DNA from: Pseudomonadota bacterium | GTDB taxonomy: Bacteria; Pseudomonadota; Alphaproteobacteria; Rhizobiales; Xanthobacteraceae | Reading direction: 5' to 3' | DNA length: 64,000 nucleotides | NCBI GenBank assembly: GCA_023388935.1 | Contig: JAEWFG010000016.1 | Coordinates: 1 to 64,000 of the forward strand | Part shown: positions 42,445 through 50,592 of the stretch, piece after piece | Numbering within the stretch: position 1 is the stretch's first letter | Layout of the letters: every line of letters begins with the position of its first letter | Notes under the pieces: generated by a model | Told to the model about the DNA's origin: nothing | Seen by the model: only the letters and a program-made list of their open reading frames with translations | The model's database searches: none | Made by a program: the position numbers and the translations under genes

Positions 42445-43286
42445 AGCCGCAGGAGGTCGACACCGCGCAGATTCGCGCGCGCTATCCGGACGTGTTCGAC
42501 CGGCCTGCCTCGGCGAGGCTTGCGACGCCGGCGATGATCGTCGCGGCGTTCGCGATCCTGGTGTATGGCCTCGTCGATCTCGATTTCTCGCCGTCGCGCT
42601 TCTTCGCAGGCCTTAGCCAGCTTGGCTGGATCAGCCTGATGATGATCCCGCCGGATCCCGGCTCCTCGTTGCCGATCTATCTGAAGGCGCTCGGCGAGAC
42701 GCTGTCGATCGCGCTGCTCGGCACGACAATCGCCGCGTTGTTCGCGCTTCCGGTCAGCCTGCTTGCGGCGCGGAACGTAGTGCCGTCAAAAATCCTGCGA
42801 TTCCCGGTCCGTCGCTTCCTGGACTCGATCCGCGGCATCGATACGTTGATCTGGGCGCTGGTGTGGATCAACGTGGTCGGGCTCGGCCCGTTTGCCGGCG
42901 TGCTCGCCATCGCGGTGTCGGATTTCGGTGCCTTCGGCAAACTGTTCTCGGAGGCGATCGAGAGTGCAGACCAGAAGCAGGTCGAGGGCATTCGCGCCTC
43001 CGGCGGCAGTGCGCTGCACGAGATCCGCTTCGGCCTCTTGCCGCAGGTGTTGCCGGTCATCGCGGGGCAGGTGCTCTATTTCATCGAATCCAACACGCGC
43101 TCGGCCACCATCATCGGCATCGTCGGCGCCGGCGGCATCGGGCTCCAGCTGGCCGAGCAGATCCGCGTGCTGGAATGGCAGAAAGTGTCGTTCCTGATCC
43201 TGATGATTTTGGTCGCGGTCGCCGCGATAGACTTCATCTCAGGCAAGCTGCGGTTTGCGATTATCGGGCGGCGGGCGGTGGCCTGA
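42441..43286 (+). CDS. phnE: Phosphonate ABC importer permease, second subunit
   Basis: The 281-residue product is a PhnE paralogue with the same permease fold. Segments include YLKALGETLSIALLGTTIAALFALPVSLLA (helices 1-2), DSIRGIDTLIWALVWINVVGLGPFAGVLAI, the EAA-like loop SEAIESADQKQVEGIRASGGSALHEIRFG and the ending IGIVGAGGIGLQLAEQI. Its GTG start overlaps the preceding gene's stop by four bases, so the permeases are made in equal amounts. The operon ends here, 12 bases before the repeat element at 43299. Confidence 0.92.
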   Translation: MKPQEVDTAQIRARYPDVFDRPASARLATPAMIVAAFAILVYGLVDLDFSPSRFFAGLSQLGWISLMMIPPDPGSSLPIYLKALGETLSIALLGTTIAALFALPVSLLAARNVVPSKILRFPVRRFLDSIRGIDTLIWALVWINVVGLGPFAGVLAIAVSDFGAFGKLFSEAIESADQKQVEGIRASGGSALHEIRFGLLPQVLPVIAGQVLYFIESNTRSATIIGIVGAGGIGLQLAEQIRVLEWQKVSFLILMILVAVAAIDFISGKLRFAIIGRRAVA

Positions 43287-43298
43287 TCACAGACACCA

Positions 43299-43392
43299 TA
43301 GGGTGGGTAAAGCGAAGCGTGCCCACCGCTCACAGCGACATCATGAGAAAGATGGTGGGCACGGCACAAAGTGCGCACCTTTGCCCGCCCTA
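43299..43392. repeat. Palindromic intergenic repeat element C
   Basis: The element runs from TAGGGTGGGTAAAG to its inverse CTTTGCCCGCCCTA, with an internal pair GTGCCCACC and GGTGGGCAC. It sits between the convergent phnE2 and phnF genes. Its last three bases (CTA, 43390-43392) are the phnF stop codon read on the minus strand, so the element both ends and isolates the two operons. The GGGTGGG...GTGCCCACC wording is repeated widely in Bradyrhizobium sequences as I recall. Confidence 0.7.
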
Positions 43393-44118
43393 CGACTCCA
43401 CCAGAAACTCCACCCGCTCCGCGGCAAAGCGCGAGTGCTTCGTCACCAGCGGTCTGCCCTCGAGATCATGGTCGGTCGCGTCGACCACCAGGATCGGTCG
43501 TCCCAGCGGAAGGTCGAGCCGTGCGGCATCGGTCGCATCGACGATGCCGGCCGTGATCCGGGTCGCGCCGCGGCGGTAGTCGTGGATGTCGTAATGCTCG
43601 AGCAGCTTTGTCATCGAGCGCGTTGCCGCGAATACGGCCCCCGCGCCCGGAAATAACTCCGCCGACAGCCAGGTGGTCGAGACACAGATCGGCGTGCGGT
43701 CTGCGAGGCGTATCGCTTCGATCCGCACCAGCGGTGCACCCACCTTCAATCCCAGTTCCCGCGCGAGCTCGCGGGTTGCGACGTCTTCGGAGGCCTCAAT
43801 CAACTGCCCGCGCGGCTCGCGGCCGCCAGCGCCGACGATCTCGGAGAAGCGGGTGCGCGAGCGCAGTGGATAGGCGAGGCGTTGCGCCTCGACATAGGTT
43901 CCGCTCCCGCGTTCGGCCCGCACCAGACCGCGCTCCGCAAGCGCAGCCAGCGCACGCCGCACGGTGTGACGATTCACGCGATAAGTTTCGGCGATCTCCA
44001 TCTCGCCCGGCAGCTTGTCGCCGGCCGCAAAGCGGCCGTCGGCGATGCCGCGTTCAATCCCGTCGGCGACGAGGCGCCATAGCGCGACGCCTGAAGAGGC
44101 TGTGTCCTGCATGCTCAT
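43390..44118 (-). CDS. phnF: GntR-family phosphonate repressor PhnF
   Basis: PhnF is a GntR/HutC-subfamily regulator of phosphonate uptake and breakdown genes. The N-terminal winged helix reads DKLPGEMEIAETYRVNRHTVRRALAALAERGLVRAERGSGTYVE (about residues 35-75), which is characteristic. The C-terminal UTRA domain covers about 85-240 and would bind a phosphonate-related effector. The ATG at 44118 (MSMQDTASSG) is a better start than the TTG at 44130. It is divergent from phnG across a region holding a 28-base palindrome that is its likely operator. Confidence 0.88.
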   Translation of the reverse strand: MSMQDTASSGVALWRLVADGIERGIADGRFAAGDKLPGEMEIAETYRVNRHTVRRALAALAERGLVRAERGSGTYVEAQRLAYPLRSRTRFSEIVGAGGREPRGQLIEASEDVATRELARELGLKVGAPLVRIEAIRLADRTPICVSTTWLSAELFPGAGAVFAATRSMTKLLEHYDIHDYRRGATRITAGIVDATDAARLDLPLGRPILVVDATDHDLEGRPLVTKHSRFAAERVEFLVES

Positions 44119-44140
44119 GTCGTCGGCCAAGCTAACCCAG

Positions 44141-44169
44141 AAATCACACCCTTGTCACGAAACAGTCAT
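44141..44169 (+). promoter_or_regulatory. Pho box in front of phnGHIJKLMN
   Basis: On the plus strand TTGTCAC (44152-44158) and CAGTCAT (44163-44169) are two CTGTCAC/T-like heptads 11 bases apart. A weaker third, AAATCAC (44141-44147), precedes them with the same phasing. A TATTAT -10-like sequence follows at 44192-44197, inside the PhnF palindrome. This layout fits PhoB activation. Confidence 0.6.
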
Positions 44170-44182
44170 GGCGCTTCCGTAT

Positions 44183-44210
44183 GAAGTTGTCTATTATCAT
44201 AGACAACTTC
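44183..44210. promoter_or_regulatory. Probable PhnF operator
   Basis: Two perfect inverted 12-base arms, GAAGTTGTCTAT (44183-44194) and ATAGACAACTTC (44199-44210), flank TATC. The half-site TTGTCTA...TAGACAA is of the GT-N-TA-N-AC type favoured by HutC-subfamily GntR regulators. It overlaps the predicted -10 box of the phnG promoter, so binding would block transcription. Confidence 0.75.
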
Positions 44211-44225
44211 AGTTCGGCAAGTTCG

Positions 44226-44690
44226 GTGGATTCGGTGACCCTGCACAACAACCAGCAAGCCCAGCGCAAGGCCGCCATGGCCGTGCTGGCGCACGCGGAG
44301 GCGGGCGAGATCGCCGCTCGCCTCCGCACAATCGCATTGCCCAGCCATCAGGATCTGCGCGAGCCGGAAAACGGCCTCGTCATGCTGCGCGGCCGGGCCG
44401 GCGGTGACGGCGCGCCGTTCAATCTCGGCGAAGCGACGGTGTCGCGTGCGGCGGTCCGGCTTGCGAGCGGCGAAGTCGGCTTCGGCTACACCCTCGGACG
44501 CGATGGTGAGAAAGCCAGGCTGATCGCGCTCTGCGATGCGCTGGTGCAGTCCCGCGATTTTGGCGAAGCGGTAGAGCGGGACGTTATCGCGCCGTTACGC
44601 GAGCAGCTTACGACGAGGCGAAAGCAAGCTGCGGCTGAGACTGCCGCGACGAAGGTTGATTTCTACACCATGGTGCGGGGTGAGGGGTGA
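44226..44690 (+). CDS. phnG: C-P lyase subunit PhnG
   Basis: PhnG is part of the PhnGHIJ core complex that loads phosphonate onto ribose and cleaves the C-P bond. The chosen start is GTG 44226 (VDSVTLHNNQQAQRK...), or GTG 44235; an ATG at 44181 lies inside the promoter/operator. The body MAVLAHAEAGEIAARLRTIALPSHQDLREPENGLVML and EVGFGYTLGRDGEKARLIALCDALVQ is typical PhnG. It is the first gene of phnGHIJKLMN, and its stop is five bases before the phnH start. Confidence 0.9.
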   Translation: MDSVTLHNNQQAQRKAAMAVLAHAEAGEIAARLRTIALPSHQDLREPENGLVMLRGRAGGDGAPFNLGEATVSRAAVRLASGEVGFGYTLGRDGEKARLIALCDALVQSRDFGEAVERDVIAPLREQLTTRRKQAAAETAATKVDFYTMVRGEG

Positions 44691-44694
44691 CATC

Positions 44695-45303
44695 ATGACC
44701 ACGATTGCGGAATTGCCGCCGGGTTTTGCCGACAAGGTCTTGTCGGCGCAGTCGACCTTTCGTTCGGTCATGGACGCGATGGCGCGGCCGGGGTCGGTCC
44801 AGCGCATCGTGCCGATGGTGGGAGCGCCTGCTACGATGATGCGTGGCACCGCCGCGATCGCGCTGACGCTGTTCGATCACGATACGCCGCTCTGGCTCGA
44901 TGCACAGATGGCGGAAAGTTCTGACGTGGTGAAGTGGCTGAAGTTCCACACCGGCGCGCCCGTGGTGCAGGATCCCTCGTTCGCGAGCTTTGCGCTGATC
45001 AACGACGGTGCTTTGCTTCCGGCGCTTGAGCGCTTTGCGCTCGGCACCAGCGAATATCCGGACCGTTCGACCACGGTGATCATTCAGGTCGAGAGCCTGG
45101 ACTCAGGACGCAGTTTTGAGCTGCGCGGCCCCGGCATCGATGGTGTCACGACCATTCAGGCCTCGATCAAGCCCGTCGATCTGTTCGAGCGCCTGCGGGT
45201 CAACGAGGCGCTGTTTCCACGCGGCATCGACGTGGTGCTGGTCGCCGCCGACGCCGTCGTTGCGATCCCGCGCACCACGCGCGTCGTGAACAAGGGAAGC
45301 TAG
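44695..45303 (+). CDS. phnH: C-P lyase subunit PhnH
   Basis: PhnH forms the outer dimer of the C-P lyase core complex. The 202-residue product begins MTTIAELPPGFADKVLSAQSTFRSVMDAMARPGSVQRIV, the PhnH opening, and ends in IDVVLVAADAVVAIPRTTRVV with the ending motif conserved in the family. ATG 44695 is preceded by GGGGTGACATC. It lies four bases after phnG and four before phnI, consistent with a tightly coupled operon. Confidence 0.92.
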   Translation: MTTIAELPPGFADKVLSAQSTFRSVMDAMARPGSVQRIVPMVGAPATMMRGTAAIALTLFDHDTPLWLDAQMAESSDVVKWLKFHTGAPVVQDPSFASFALINDGALLPALERFALGTSEYPDRSTTVIIQVESLDSGRSFELRGPGIDGVTTIQASIKPVDLFERLRVNEALFPRGIDVVLVAADAVVAIPRTTRVVNKGS

Positions 45304-45307
45304 TCGC

Positions 45308-46411
45308 ATGTATGTCGCAGTCAAAGGCGGCGAGCGCGCCATCGAGAACGCCCATCGTCTGCTCGCAAACGCGCGGCGCGGCGATCAAAGCGTTCCGGAA
45401 GTCACGCTCGACCAGATCTCGGAGCAGCTCGGCCTCGCCGTGGACCGTGTCATGAGCGAGGGCTCGCTCTATGATCGCGAGCTCGCGGCGCTGGCGATCA
45501 AGCAGGCGCGCGGCGACCTGATCGAGGCGATCTTCCTGGTCCGTGCCTTCCGCGCCACGCTGCCGCGCTTCGGCGCGAGCGAGCCGGTCGACACCGGCGC
45601 GATGCGGGTTCAGCGGCGGGTGTCCTCGACCTTCAAGGACATTCCCGGCGGTCAGATCCTCGGACCGACCTTCGACTATACGCACCGCCTGCTCGACCCG
45701 ACGCTCGCCAAGGGATTTGTGCCGGACGCGCCGGCGACAGCCGAGGCGTCCACGGCGCCCACGCCGCGCGTGACGGATATTCTCGGCCGCGACGGACTGA
45801 TCGAGCCCTCGCCGCAGGCCGAGGGGGGCGCGAGCGTCGGCGATCTCACCCGCGAGCCGCTGAACTTCCCGGCGGACCGCGACCTGCGCCTGCAAAATCT
45901 CGCGCGTGGTGACGAAGGTTTCCTGCTGGCGATGGGCTATTCGACCCAGCGCGGCTATGGCCGCAACCATCCCTTCGCCGGCGAGATCCGCTTCGGCGAG
46001 GTCGAGGTTGAATTTTCTGCCGAGGACGTCGGCTTCGCCGTGCCGCTCGGCTCGATCGAGCTGACCGAGTGCCAGATGGTGAACCAGTTCAAGGGCTCGG
46101 CCACGGAAGCCCCGTGCTTCACCCGCGGCTATGGCCTCGCCTTCGGCCAGAGCGAACGCAAGACCATGTCGATGGCGTTGGTCGATCGCGCGCTGCGTGC
46201 CCGCGAGCTGGGTGAAGAAGCCGTCGCTCCGGCGCAAGATGAAGAATTCGTGTTGTCGCATTCGGACAACGTCCAGGCGACCGGCTTCGTCGAACATCTG
46301 AAGCTGCCGCATTATGTCGACTTCCAGTCCGAACTCGGCCTGCTGCGCAAGCTACGCAAGGAATTTGCCGAGGCCAATGCGCCTGTTGCCATGAAGGAGG
46401 CCGCGGAATGA
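45308..46411 (+). CDS. phnI: C-P lyase subunit PhnI (nucleosidase-type)
   Basis: PhnI replaces adenine of ATP with phosphonate to make ribose-1-phosphonate-5-triphosphate with help from PhnG, PhnH and PhnL. The 367-residue protein starts MYVAVKGGERAIENAHRLLANARRG, the standard PhnI N-terminus. Internal landmarks include ILGPTFDYTHRLLDPTLAKGF, LLAMGYSTQRGYGRNHPFAGEIRFGEVEVEF and the ending EHLKLPHYVDFQSEL. The stop overlaps the phnJ start by four bases (ATGA). Confidence 0.94.
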   Translation: MYVAVKGGERAIENAHRLLANARRGDQSVPEVTLDQISEQLGLAVDRVMSEGSLYDRELAALAIKQARGDLIEAIFLVRAFRATLPRFGASEPVDTGAMRVQRRVSSTFKDIPGGQILGPTFDYTHRLLDPTLAKGFVPDAPATAEASTAPTPRVTDILGRDGLIEPSPQAEGGASVGDLTREPLNFPADRDLRLQNLARGDEGFLLAMGYSTQRGYGRNHPFAGEIRFGEVEVEFSAEDVGFAVPLGSIELTECQMVNQFKGSATEAPCFTRGYGLAFGQSERKTMSMALVDRALRARELGEEAVAPAQDEEFVLSHSDNVQATGFVEHLKLPHYVDFQSELGLLRKLRKEFAEANAPVAMKEAAE

Positions 46412-47304
46412 ACGCGCCCGCCTACAACTTTGCCTATCTCGACGAGCAGACCAAGCGGATGATCCGCCGCGCGATCCTGAAGGCGATCGCGATCCCCGGC
46501 TATCAGGTGCCGTTCGCCAGTCGCGAAATGCCGATGCCCTACGGTTGGGGCACCGGCGGCGTGCAGGTCACGGCGGCGATCCTCGGGCCCCAGGACGTGC
46601 TGAAGGTCATCGACCAGGGTTCTGACGACACGACGAATGCAATCTCGATCCGAAAATTCTTTGCCAAGACCGCCGGCGTGGCCACGACGACGTCGACGGA
46701 CGAGGCGACCGTGATCCAGACGCGTCACCGCATTCCGGAGACGGCGCTGCATCAGAGCCAGGTGCTGGTCTATCAGGTGCCGATCCCGGAGCCGCTGCGT
46801 TTCCTCGAACCGCGCGAGACCGAGACGCGGCGGATGCATGCGCTCGCCGAATACGGCCTGATGCATGTGAAGCTCTATGAGGACATCGCCCGCTTCGGCC
46901 ATATCGCTACCGCCTATGCCTATCCGGTGAAGGTGAACGCGCGCTATGTGATGGACCCGTCGCCGACGCCGAAATTCGACAATCCCAAGATGGACAATTG
47001 CCCGGCGCTGCAGCTGTTCGGCGCCGGCCGCGAGAAGCGCATCTATGCGATCCCGCCCTATACTCAGGTGGTGTCGCTCGATTTCGAGGATCACCCGTTC
47101 GAGCCCTACCGCTTCAACGCGCCTTGCGCGCTGTGCGGCGCCGGGAATTCCTACCTCGACGAGATCGTCACCGACGACAGGGGCGGACGGATGTTCGTTT
47201 GTTCCGACACCGACTATTGCGAGGGCCGCCAGGCCGCCGGCCATCACGGCAGCCTGAGCGCCGCGCCATACAAGGAGAGGGCGCAAGGGGGCTCACATGG
47301 CTGA
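46408..47304 (+). CDS. phnJ: C-P lyase radical SAM subunit PhnJ
   Basis: PhnJ uses S-adenosylmethionine and a [4Fe-4S] cluster to break the carbon-phosphorus bond, giving an alkane and ribose cyclic phosphate. The 298-residue product has the cluster cysteines in PCALCGAGNSYLDE (Cys240, Cys243), MFVCSD (Cys265) and DYCEGR (Cys271), positions nearly identical to those of E. coli PhnJ. PYGWGTGGVQVT is the catalytic glycine-rich segment. It overlaps phnI and phnK by 4 and 8 bases. Confidence 0.95.
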   Translation: MNAPAYNFAYLDEQTKRMIRRAILKAIAIPGYQVPFASREMPMPYGWGTGGVQVTAAILGPQDVLKVIDQGSDDTTNAISIRKFFAKTAGVATTTSTDEATVIQTRHRIPETALHQSQVLVYQVPIPEPLRFLEPRETETRRMHALAEYGLMHVKLYEDIARFGHIATAYAYPVKVNARYVMDPSPTPKFDNPKMDNCPALQLFGAGREKRIYAIPPYTQVVSLDFEDHPFEPYRFNAPCALCGAGNSYLDEIVTDDRGGRMFVCSDTDYCEGRQAAGHHGSLSAAPYKERAQGGSHG

Positions 47305-48094
47305 TCTCGATACGGTTGAAAACGACCAGCCGTTGCTGGTCGCAAAATCCCTCAGCAAATCCTTCGGCCGCATCGCGGCGTGCCGCGACGTGTCCTTCTC
47401 GCTCTATCCCGGCGAAGTGCTGGCGATCGTTGGCGAGTCCGGCTCGGGCAAGTCGACGCTGCTGCAAATGCTGTCGGGGCAGCTCACTCCGAGCGCCGGC
47501 CAGGTGTCGTACCGGATGCGCGACGGCGTCACGCGCGATCTCATGACGCTTGGCGAAGCCGAGCGGCGCTTCCTGTTCCGCACCGATTGGGGCTATGTGC
47601 ACCAGGATCCCGCGCTAGGCCTGCGCATGGCGGTCTCAGCTGGCGCCAATGTCGGCGAGCGGTTGATGGCGGTCGGCTGGAACAACTATGGCCGCATCCG
47701 CGACACCGCATCCGACTGGCTCACCCGCGTCGAGATCGACATCGCGCGTATCGACGATGCACCGCGCACCTATTCCGGCGGCATGCGCCAGCGCCTCCAG
47801 ATCGCACGCAACCTCGTCACCGAGCCGCGACTCGTATTCATGGATGAGCCGACCGGCGGTCTCGACGTGTCGGTGCAGGCGCGCCTGCTCGACCTCCTGC
47901 GCAGCCTCGTCGCCGAGCTGCACCTCGCCGTCATCATCGTCACCCACGACCTTGCGGTCGCGCGACTATTGTCGCATCGCGTGATGGTGATGAAGGGCGG
48001 CCGCGTCATCGAGACCGGCCTGACCGATCAGGTGCTTGACGATCCGCGCGAGCCCTATACCCAACTCCTCGTTTCCTCGATTCTGCCGCCATGA
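47297..48094 (+). CDS. phnK: C-P lyase ABC-type subunit PhnK
   Basis: PhnK is an ABC ATPase that binds the PhnGHIJ core rather than a membrane permease. The 265-residue product shows Walker A GESGSGKSTLLQMLSG, signature YSGGMRQRLQIARNLV and Walker B LVFMDEPTGGLD. The conserved opening PLLVAKSLSKSFGRIAACRDVSF matches PhnK. Its start overlaps phnJ by eight bases and its stop overlaps phnL by four, so it is translated within the chain. Confidence 0.93.
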   Translation: MADLDTVENDQPLLVAKSLSKSFGRIAACRDVSFSLYPGEVLAIVGESGSGKSTLLQMLSGQLTPSAGQVSYRMRDGVTRDLMTLGEAERRFLFRTDWGYVHQDPALGLRMAVSAGANVGERLMAVGWNNYGRIRDTASDWLTRVEIDIARIDDAPRTYSGGMRQRLQIARNLVTEPRLVFMDEPTGGLDVSVQARLLDLLRSLVAELHLAVIIVTHDLAVARLLSHRVMVMKGGRVIETGLTDQVLDDPREPYTQLLVSSILPP

Positions 48095-48801
48095 GCCAGC
48101 CGATGACCGCAATGATCGACATCGCCGACGCCAAAAAGACTTTTACGATGCACCTGCAGGGCGGCATCGAATTGCCGGTGGTGCGCGGCGTGACCTTCCA
48201 CGTCAACTCCGGCGAATGCGTCGTGCTGTCCGGTCCGTCCGGGGCCGGCAAATCGTCGATCCTGAAAATGATCTTCGGCAATTACCGCTGCGACTCCGGC
48301 CGCATCGGCATCCGCCATCGCGACACGCTGATCGATCTCGCCACCGCCGAGCCGCGGCAGGTCCTCAACGTCCGCCGTTCGACCATCGGCTATGTCAGCC
48401 AGTTCCTGCGCGCGGTGCCGCGCGTTGCGACCATCGACGTCGTCGCCGAGCCGCTGATCGTGAACGGCCTGGCACGGACTGACGCGCGGCAGCGGGCGGG
48501 TGCGCTCCTGCATCGCCTCAACATCCCCGAGCGGCTGTGGCAGCTCCCGCCCGCCACCTTCTCCGGCGGCGAGCAGCAGCGCGTCAACATCGCGCGCGGC
48601 TTCATCTCGGATCTGCCGATCCTGCTGCTGGACGAACCGACCGCTTCGCTCGACGCCGCCAACCGTGCCGTCGTGGTTGAACTTGTCGCCGAGAAGAAGC
48701 GTCAGGGCGTCGCCATGGTCGCGATTGTTCATGACGACGAAATCCGCCATCTGATTGCCGACCGCATCGTCGACGTCACCAGCTTCGCCGCCGCGGCCTG
48801 A
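48091..48801 (+). CDS. phnL: C-P lyase ABC-type subunit PhnL
   Basis: PhnL is the second C-P lyase ABC ATPase, needed with PhnI for the nucleosidase step. The 236-residue protein shows Walker A SGPSGAGKSSILKMIFGNY, signature FSGGEQQRVNIARGFI and Walker B ILLLDEPTASLD. The N-terminus MIDIADAKKTFTMHLQGG and the long Q-loop region VGYVSQFLRAVPRV fit PhnL. It starts within the phnK stop (ATGA overlap), and phnM follows 15 bases later. Confidence 0.93.
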   Translation: MSQPMTAMIDIADAKKTFTMHLQGGIELPVVRGVTFHVNSGECVVLSGPSGAGKSSILKMIFGNYRCDSGRIGIRHRDTLIDLATAEPRQVLNVRRSTIGYVSQFLRAVPRVATIDVVAEPLIVNGLARTDARQRAGALLHRLNIPERLWQLPPATFSGGEQQRVNIARGFISDLPILLLDEPTASLDAANRAVVVELVAEKKRQGVAMVAIVHDDEIRHLIADRIVDVTSFAAAA

Positions 48802-48816
48802 AGGAAAGACAAGGAA

Positions 48817-49974
48817 ATGAACGCCAAGCCGAAGGACACCGTGATTGCCAACGCCAGGATCGTGCTGGCCGACAGGGTGATCGAACAGGGCTGGCTTGCT
48901 CTTGCCGATGGACGGATTGCCGAGATCGGTGAGGGCAGGGCCCCGGGAGGTGCCGAGGATGCCGGCGGCGACCTGATCATGCCGGGCCTGATCGAACTCC
49001 ACACCGATCATCTCGAAGCGCATTACGTGCCCCGACCAAAGGTTTTCTGGAATCCGGTCGCCGCCGTCATCTCCTATGACGGCCAGCTTGCGACCTCAGG
49101 CATCACCACCGTGTTCGATTCGCTCCGGGTCTGGCGCGAGGACGGCGCCGAGGAAGTCGACGGCCGCGCCGGCGTGCTCGCCGCTGCGATCACCACCGCG
49201 CGCGACGCCAGCCTGCTGCGCGCCGACCACTTCCTGCATCTGCGCTGCGAAATTCCGATGCCGAGCGTGGTCGAGGAGGCCAAGGAGCTGATCGACCGTC
49301 CCGACGTGCGCTTGATGTCGCTGATGGACCACACACCGGGCCAGCGCCAGTTCCGCGACGAGGTCAAGCTGCGCGACTACTATCGCGGAAAGGGCGGCGG
49401 CAAGACCGATGCCGAGCTCGACGAGCTGTTCGCGAAGCGCTTCGAGTATCAGAAGGCCTATGCCGCAACCAACATGCGCCAGATCGTTGCGCTGGCGCAT
49501 GAGTACAAGATCCCGCTCGCGAGCCATGACGACACCACCGACGAGAACGTCGCGGACGCCGTGCGCGATCGCGTTTCGGTGGCGGAATTCCCGACGACGC
49601 TCGAGGCCGCGCGTGGCCTGCACCAGGCCGGCATCGATATCTTGATGGGGGCGCCGAATGTGGTCCGCGGCGGCTCGCATTCCGGCAACATCGCTGCCGT
49701 CGATCTCGCCCGCGAAGGCCTGCTCGACATCCTGTCGTCGGACTATATTCCGTCGAGCCTGCTTATGGCCGCGCTGCAATTGCCCGAGCATGTGCCCGCG
49801 ATCAGCCTTCCCGCGGCGATTCGTACCGTGACGAAGGCACCCGCCGAGGCGGTTGGCCTGTCCGACCGCGGCGAGGTGGCGATCGGCAAGCGCGCCGATT
49901 TGATCCGCGTGCATGTCGCTGGCCACGTTCCCGTCGTCCGCAGCGTCTGGCGCGAAGGAAGCCGTGTCGCATGA
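48817..49974 (+). CDS. phnM: Ribose 1-methylphosphonate 5-triphosphate diphosphatase PhnM
   Basis: This 385-residue amidohydrolase is the canonical operon copy of PhnM. The metal-site motif is LIMPGLIELHTDHLEAHYVPRP (H-x-D pattern), with further conserved segments TVFDSLRVWREDGAEE, RLMSLMDHTPGQRQFRD, PLASHDDTTDENV and MGAPNVVRGGSHSGN. It removes pyrophosphate from ribose-1-phosphonate-5-triphosphate before PhnJ. The stop overlaps the phnN start by four bases. A second, divergent PhnM lies at 37645-38838. Confidence 0.93.
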   Translation: MNAKPKDTVIANARIVLADRVIEQGWLALADGRIAEIGEGRAPGGAEDAGGDLIMPGLIELHTDHLEAHYVPRPKVFWNPVAAVISYDGQLATSGITTVFDSLRVWREDGAEEVDGRAGVLAAAITTARDASLLRADHFLHLRCEIPMPSVVEEAKELIDRPDVRLMSLMDHTPGQRQFRDEVKLRDYYRGKGGGKTDAELDELFAKRFEYQKAYAATNMRQIVALAHEYKIPLASHDDTTDENVADAVRDRVSVAEFPTTLEAARGLHQAGIDILMGAPNVVRGGSHSGNIAAVDLAREGLLDILSSDYIPSSLLMAALQLPEHVPAISLPAAIRTVTKAPAEAVGLSDRGEVAIGKRADLIRVHVAGHVPVVRSVWREGSRVA

Positions 49975-50582
49975 GCGAGACCGCGACCATGGTGCAGGAC
50001 GCGGCTGGCGGAATCGGACCCGGGCGACTCGTGCTCGTGGTCGGTCCCAGCGGCGCCGGCAAGGACACCTTGTTGCGGCTCGCGCAGGCAGCCTGCAACG
50101 ACGATCACGACATCGTCTTCCCGCGCCGCGTCGTGACGCGCGAATCCTCCGTCGACGAAGACAATATTGCGGTGACCGACGACGAATTCCGCCGCGCGCG
50201 AGAGCACGGCGATTTTGCCGTGCATTGGGAGGCGCACGGGCATTCCTACGCCCTGCCGCGCGAAATCAACGATGATATCCGGGCCGGCCGCACGGTTGTC
50301 GCCAATATCTCGCGCACCGTGATCGGCGCGCTGCGCCAGGCCTACGCCAATGTCGTGGTGGTCGCGATCACGGCGCCGCCGGATGTGTTGGCGCAGCGGC
50401 TTGCTGCGCGGGCGCGGCACAGCGACGGCAATATCGCCGAACGGCTGTCGCGCAGCGTCGATGACGCGTCGGCGCATGCCGACGTCACGATCCTCAACGC
50501 GGGCAGCGCGGAGTATCACAGCCGCCAGCTCGTACGCGTGATCAGGAATGAATGCTGGCACGACGAGCGGCCAGCACACTAA
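49971..50582 (+). CDS. phnN: Ribose 1,5-bisphosphate phosphokinase PhnN
   Basis: PhnN phosphorylates ribose 1,5-bisphosphate to PRPP, recycling the sugar that carried the phosphonate. The P-loop is VVGPSGAGKDTLLRLAQ (about 21-37), and the guanylate-kinase-like core includes FPRRVVTRESSVDEDNIAVTDDEF and FAVHWEAHGHSYALPREIN. The 203-residue length is normal. It overlaps phnM by four bases and is the last C-P lyase gene proper. Confidence 0.92.
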   Translation: MSETATMVQDAAGGIGPGRLVLVVGPSGAGKDTLLRLAQAACNDDHDIVFPRRVVTRESSVDEDNIAVTDDEFRRAREHGDFAVHWEAHGHSYALPREINDDIRAGRTVVANISRTVIGALRQAYANVVVVAITAPPDVLAQRLAARARHSDGNIAERLSRSVDDASAHADVTILNAGSAEYHSRQLVRVIRNECWHDERPAH

Positions 50583-50592
50583 GGAGACTGGA

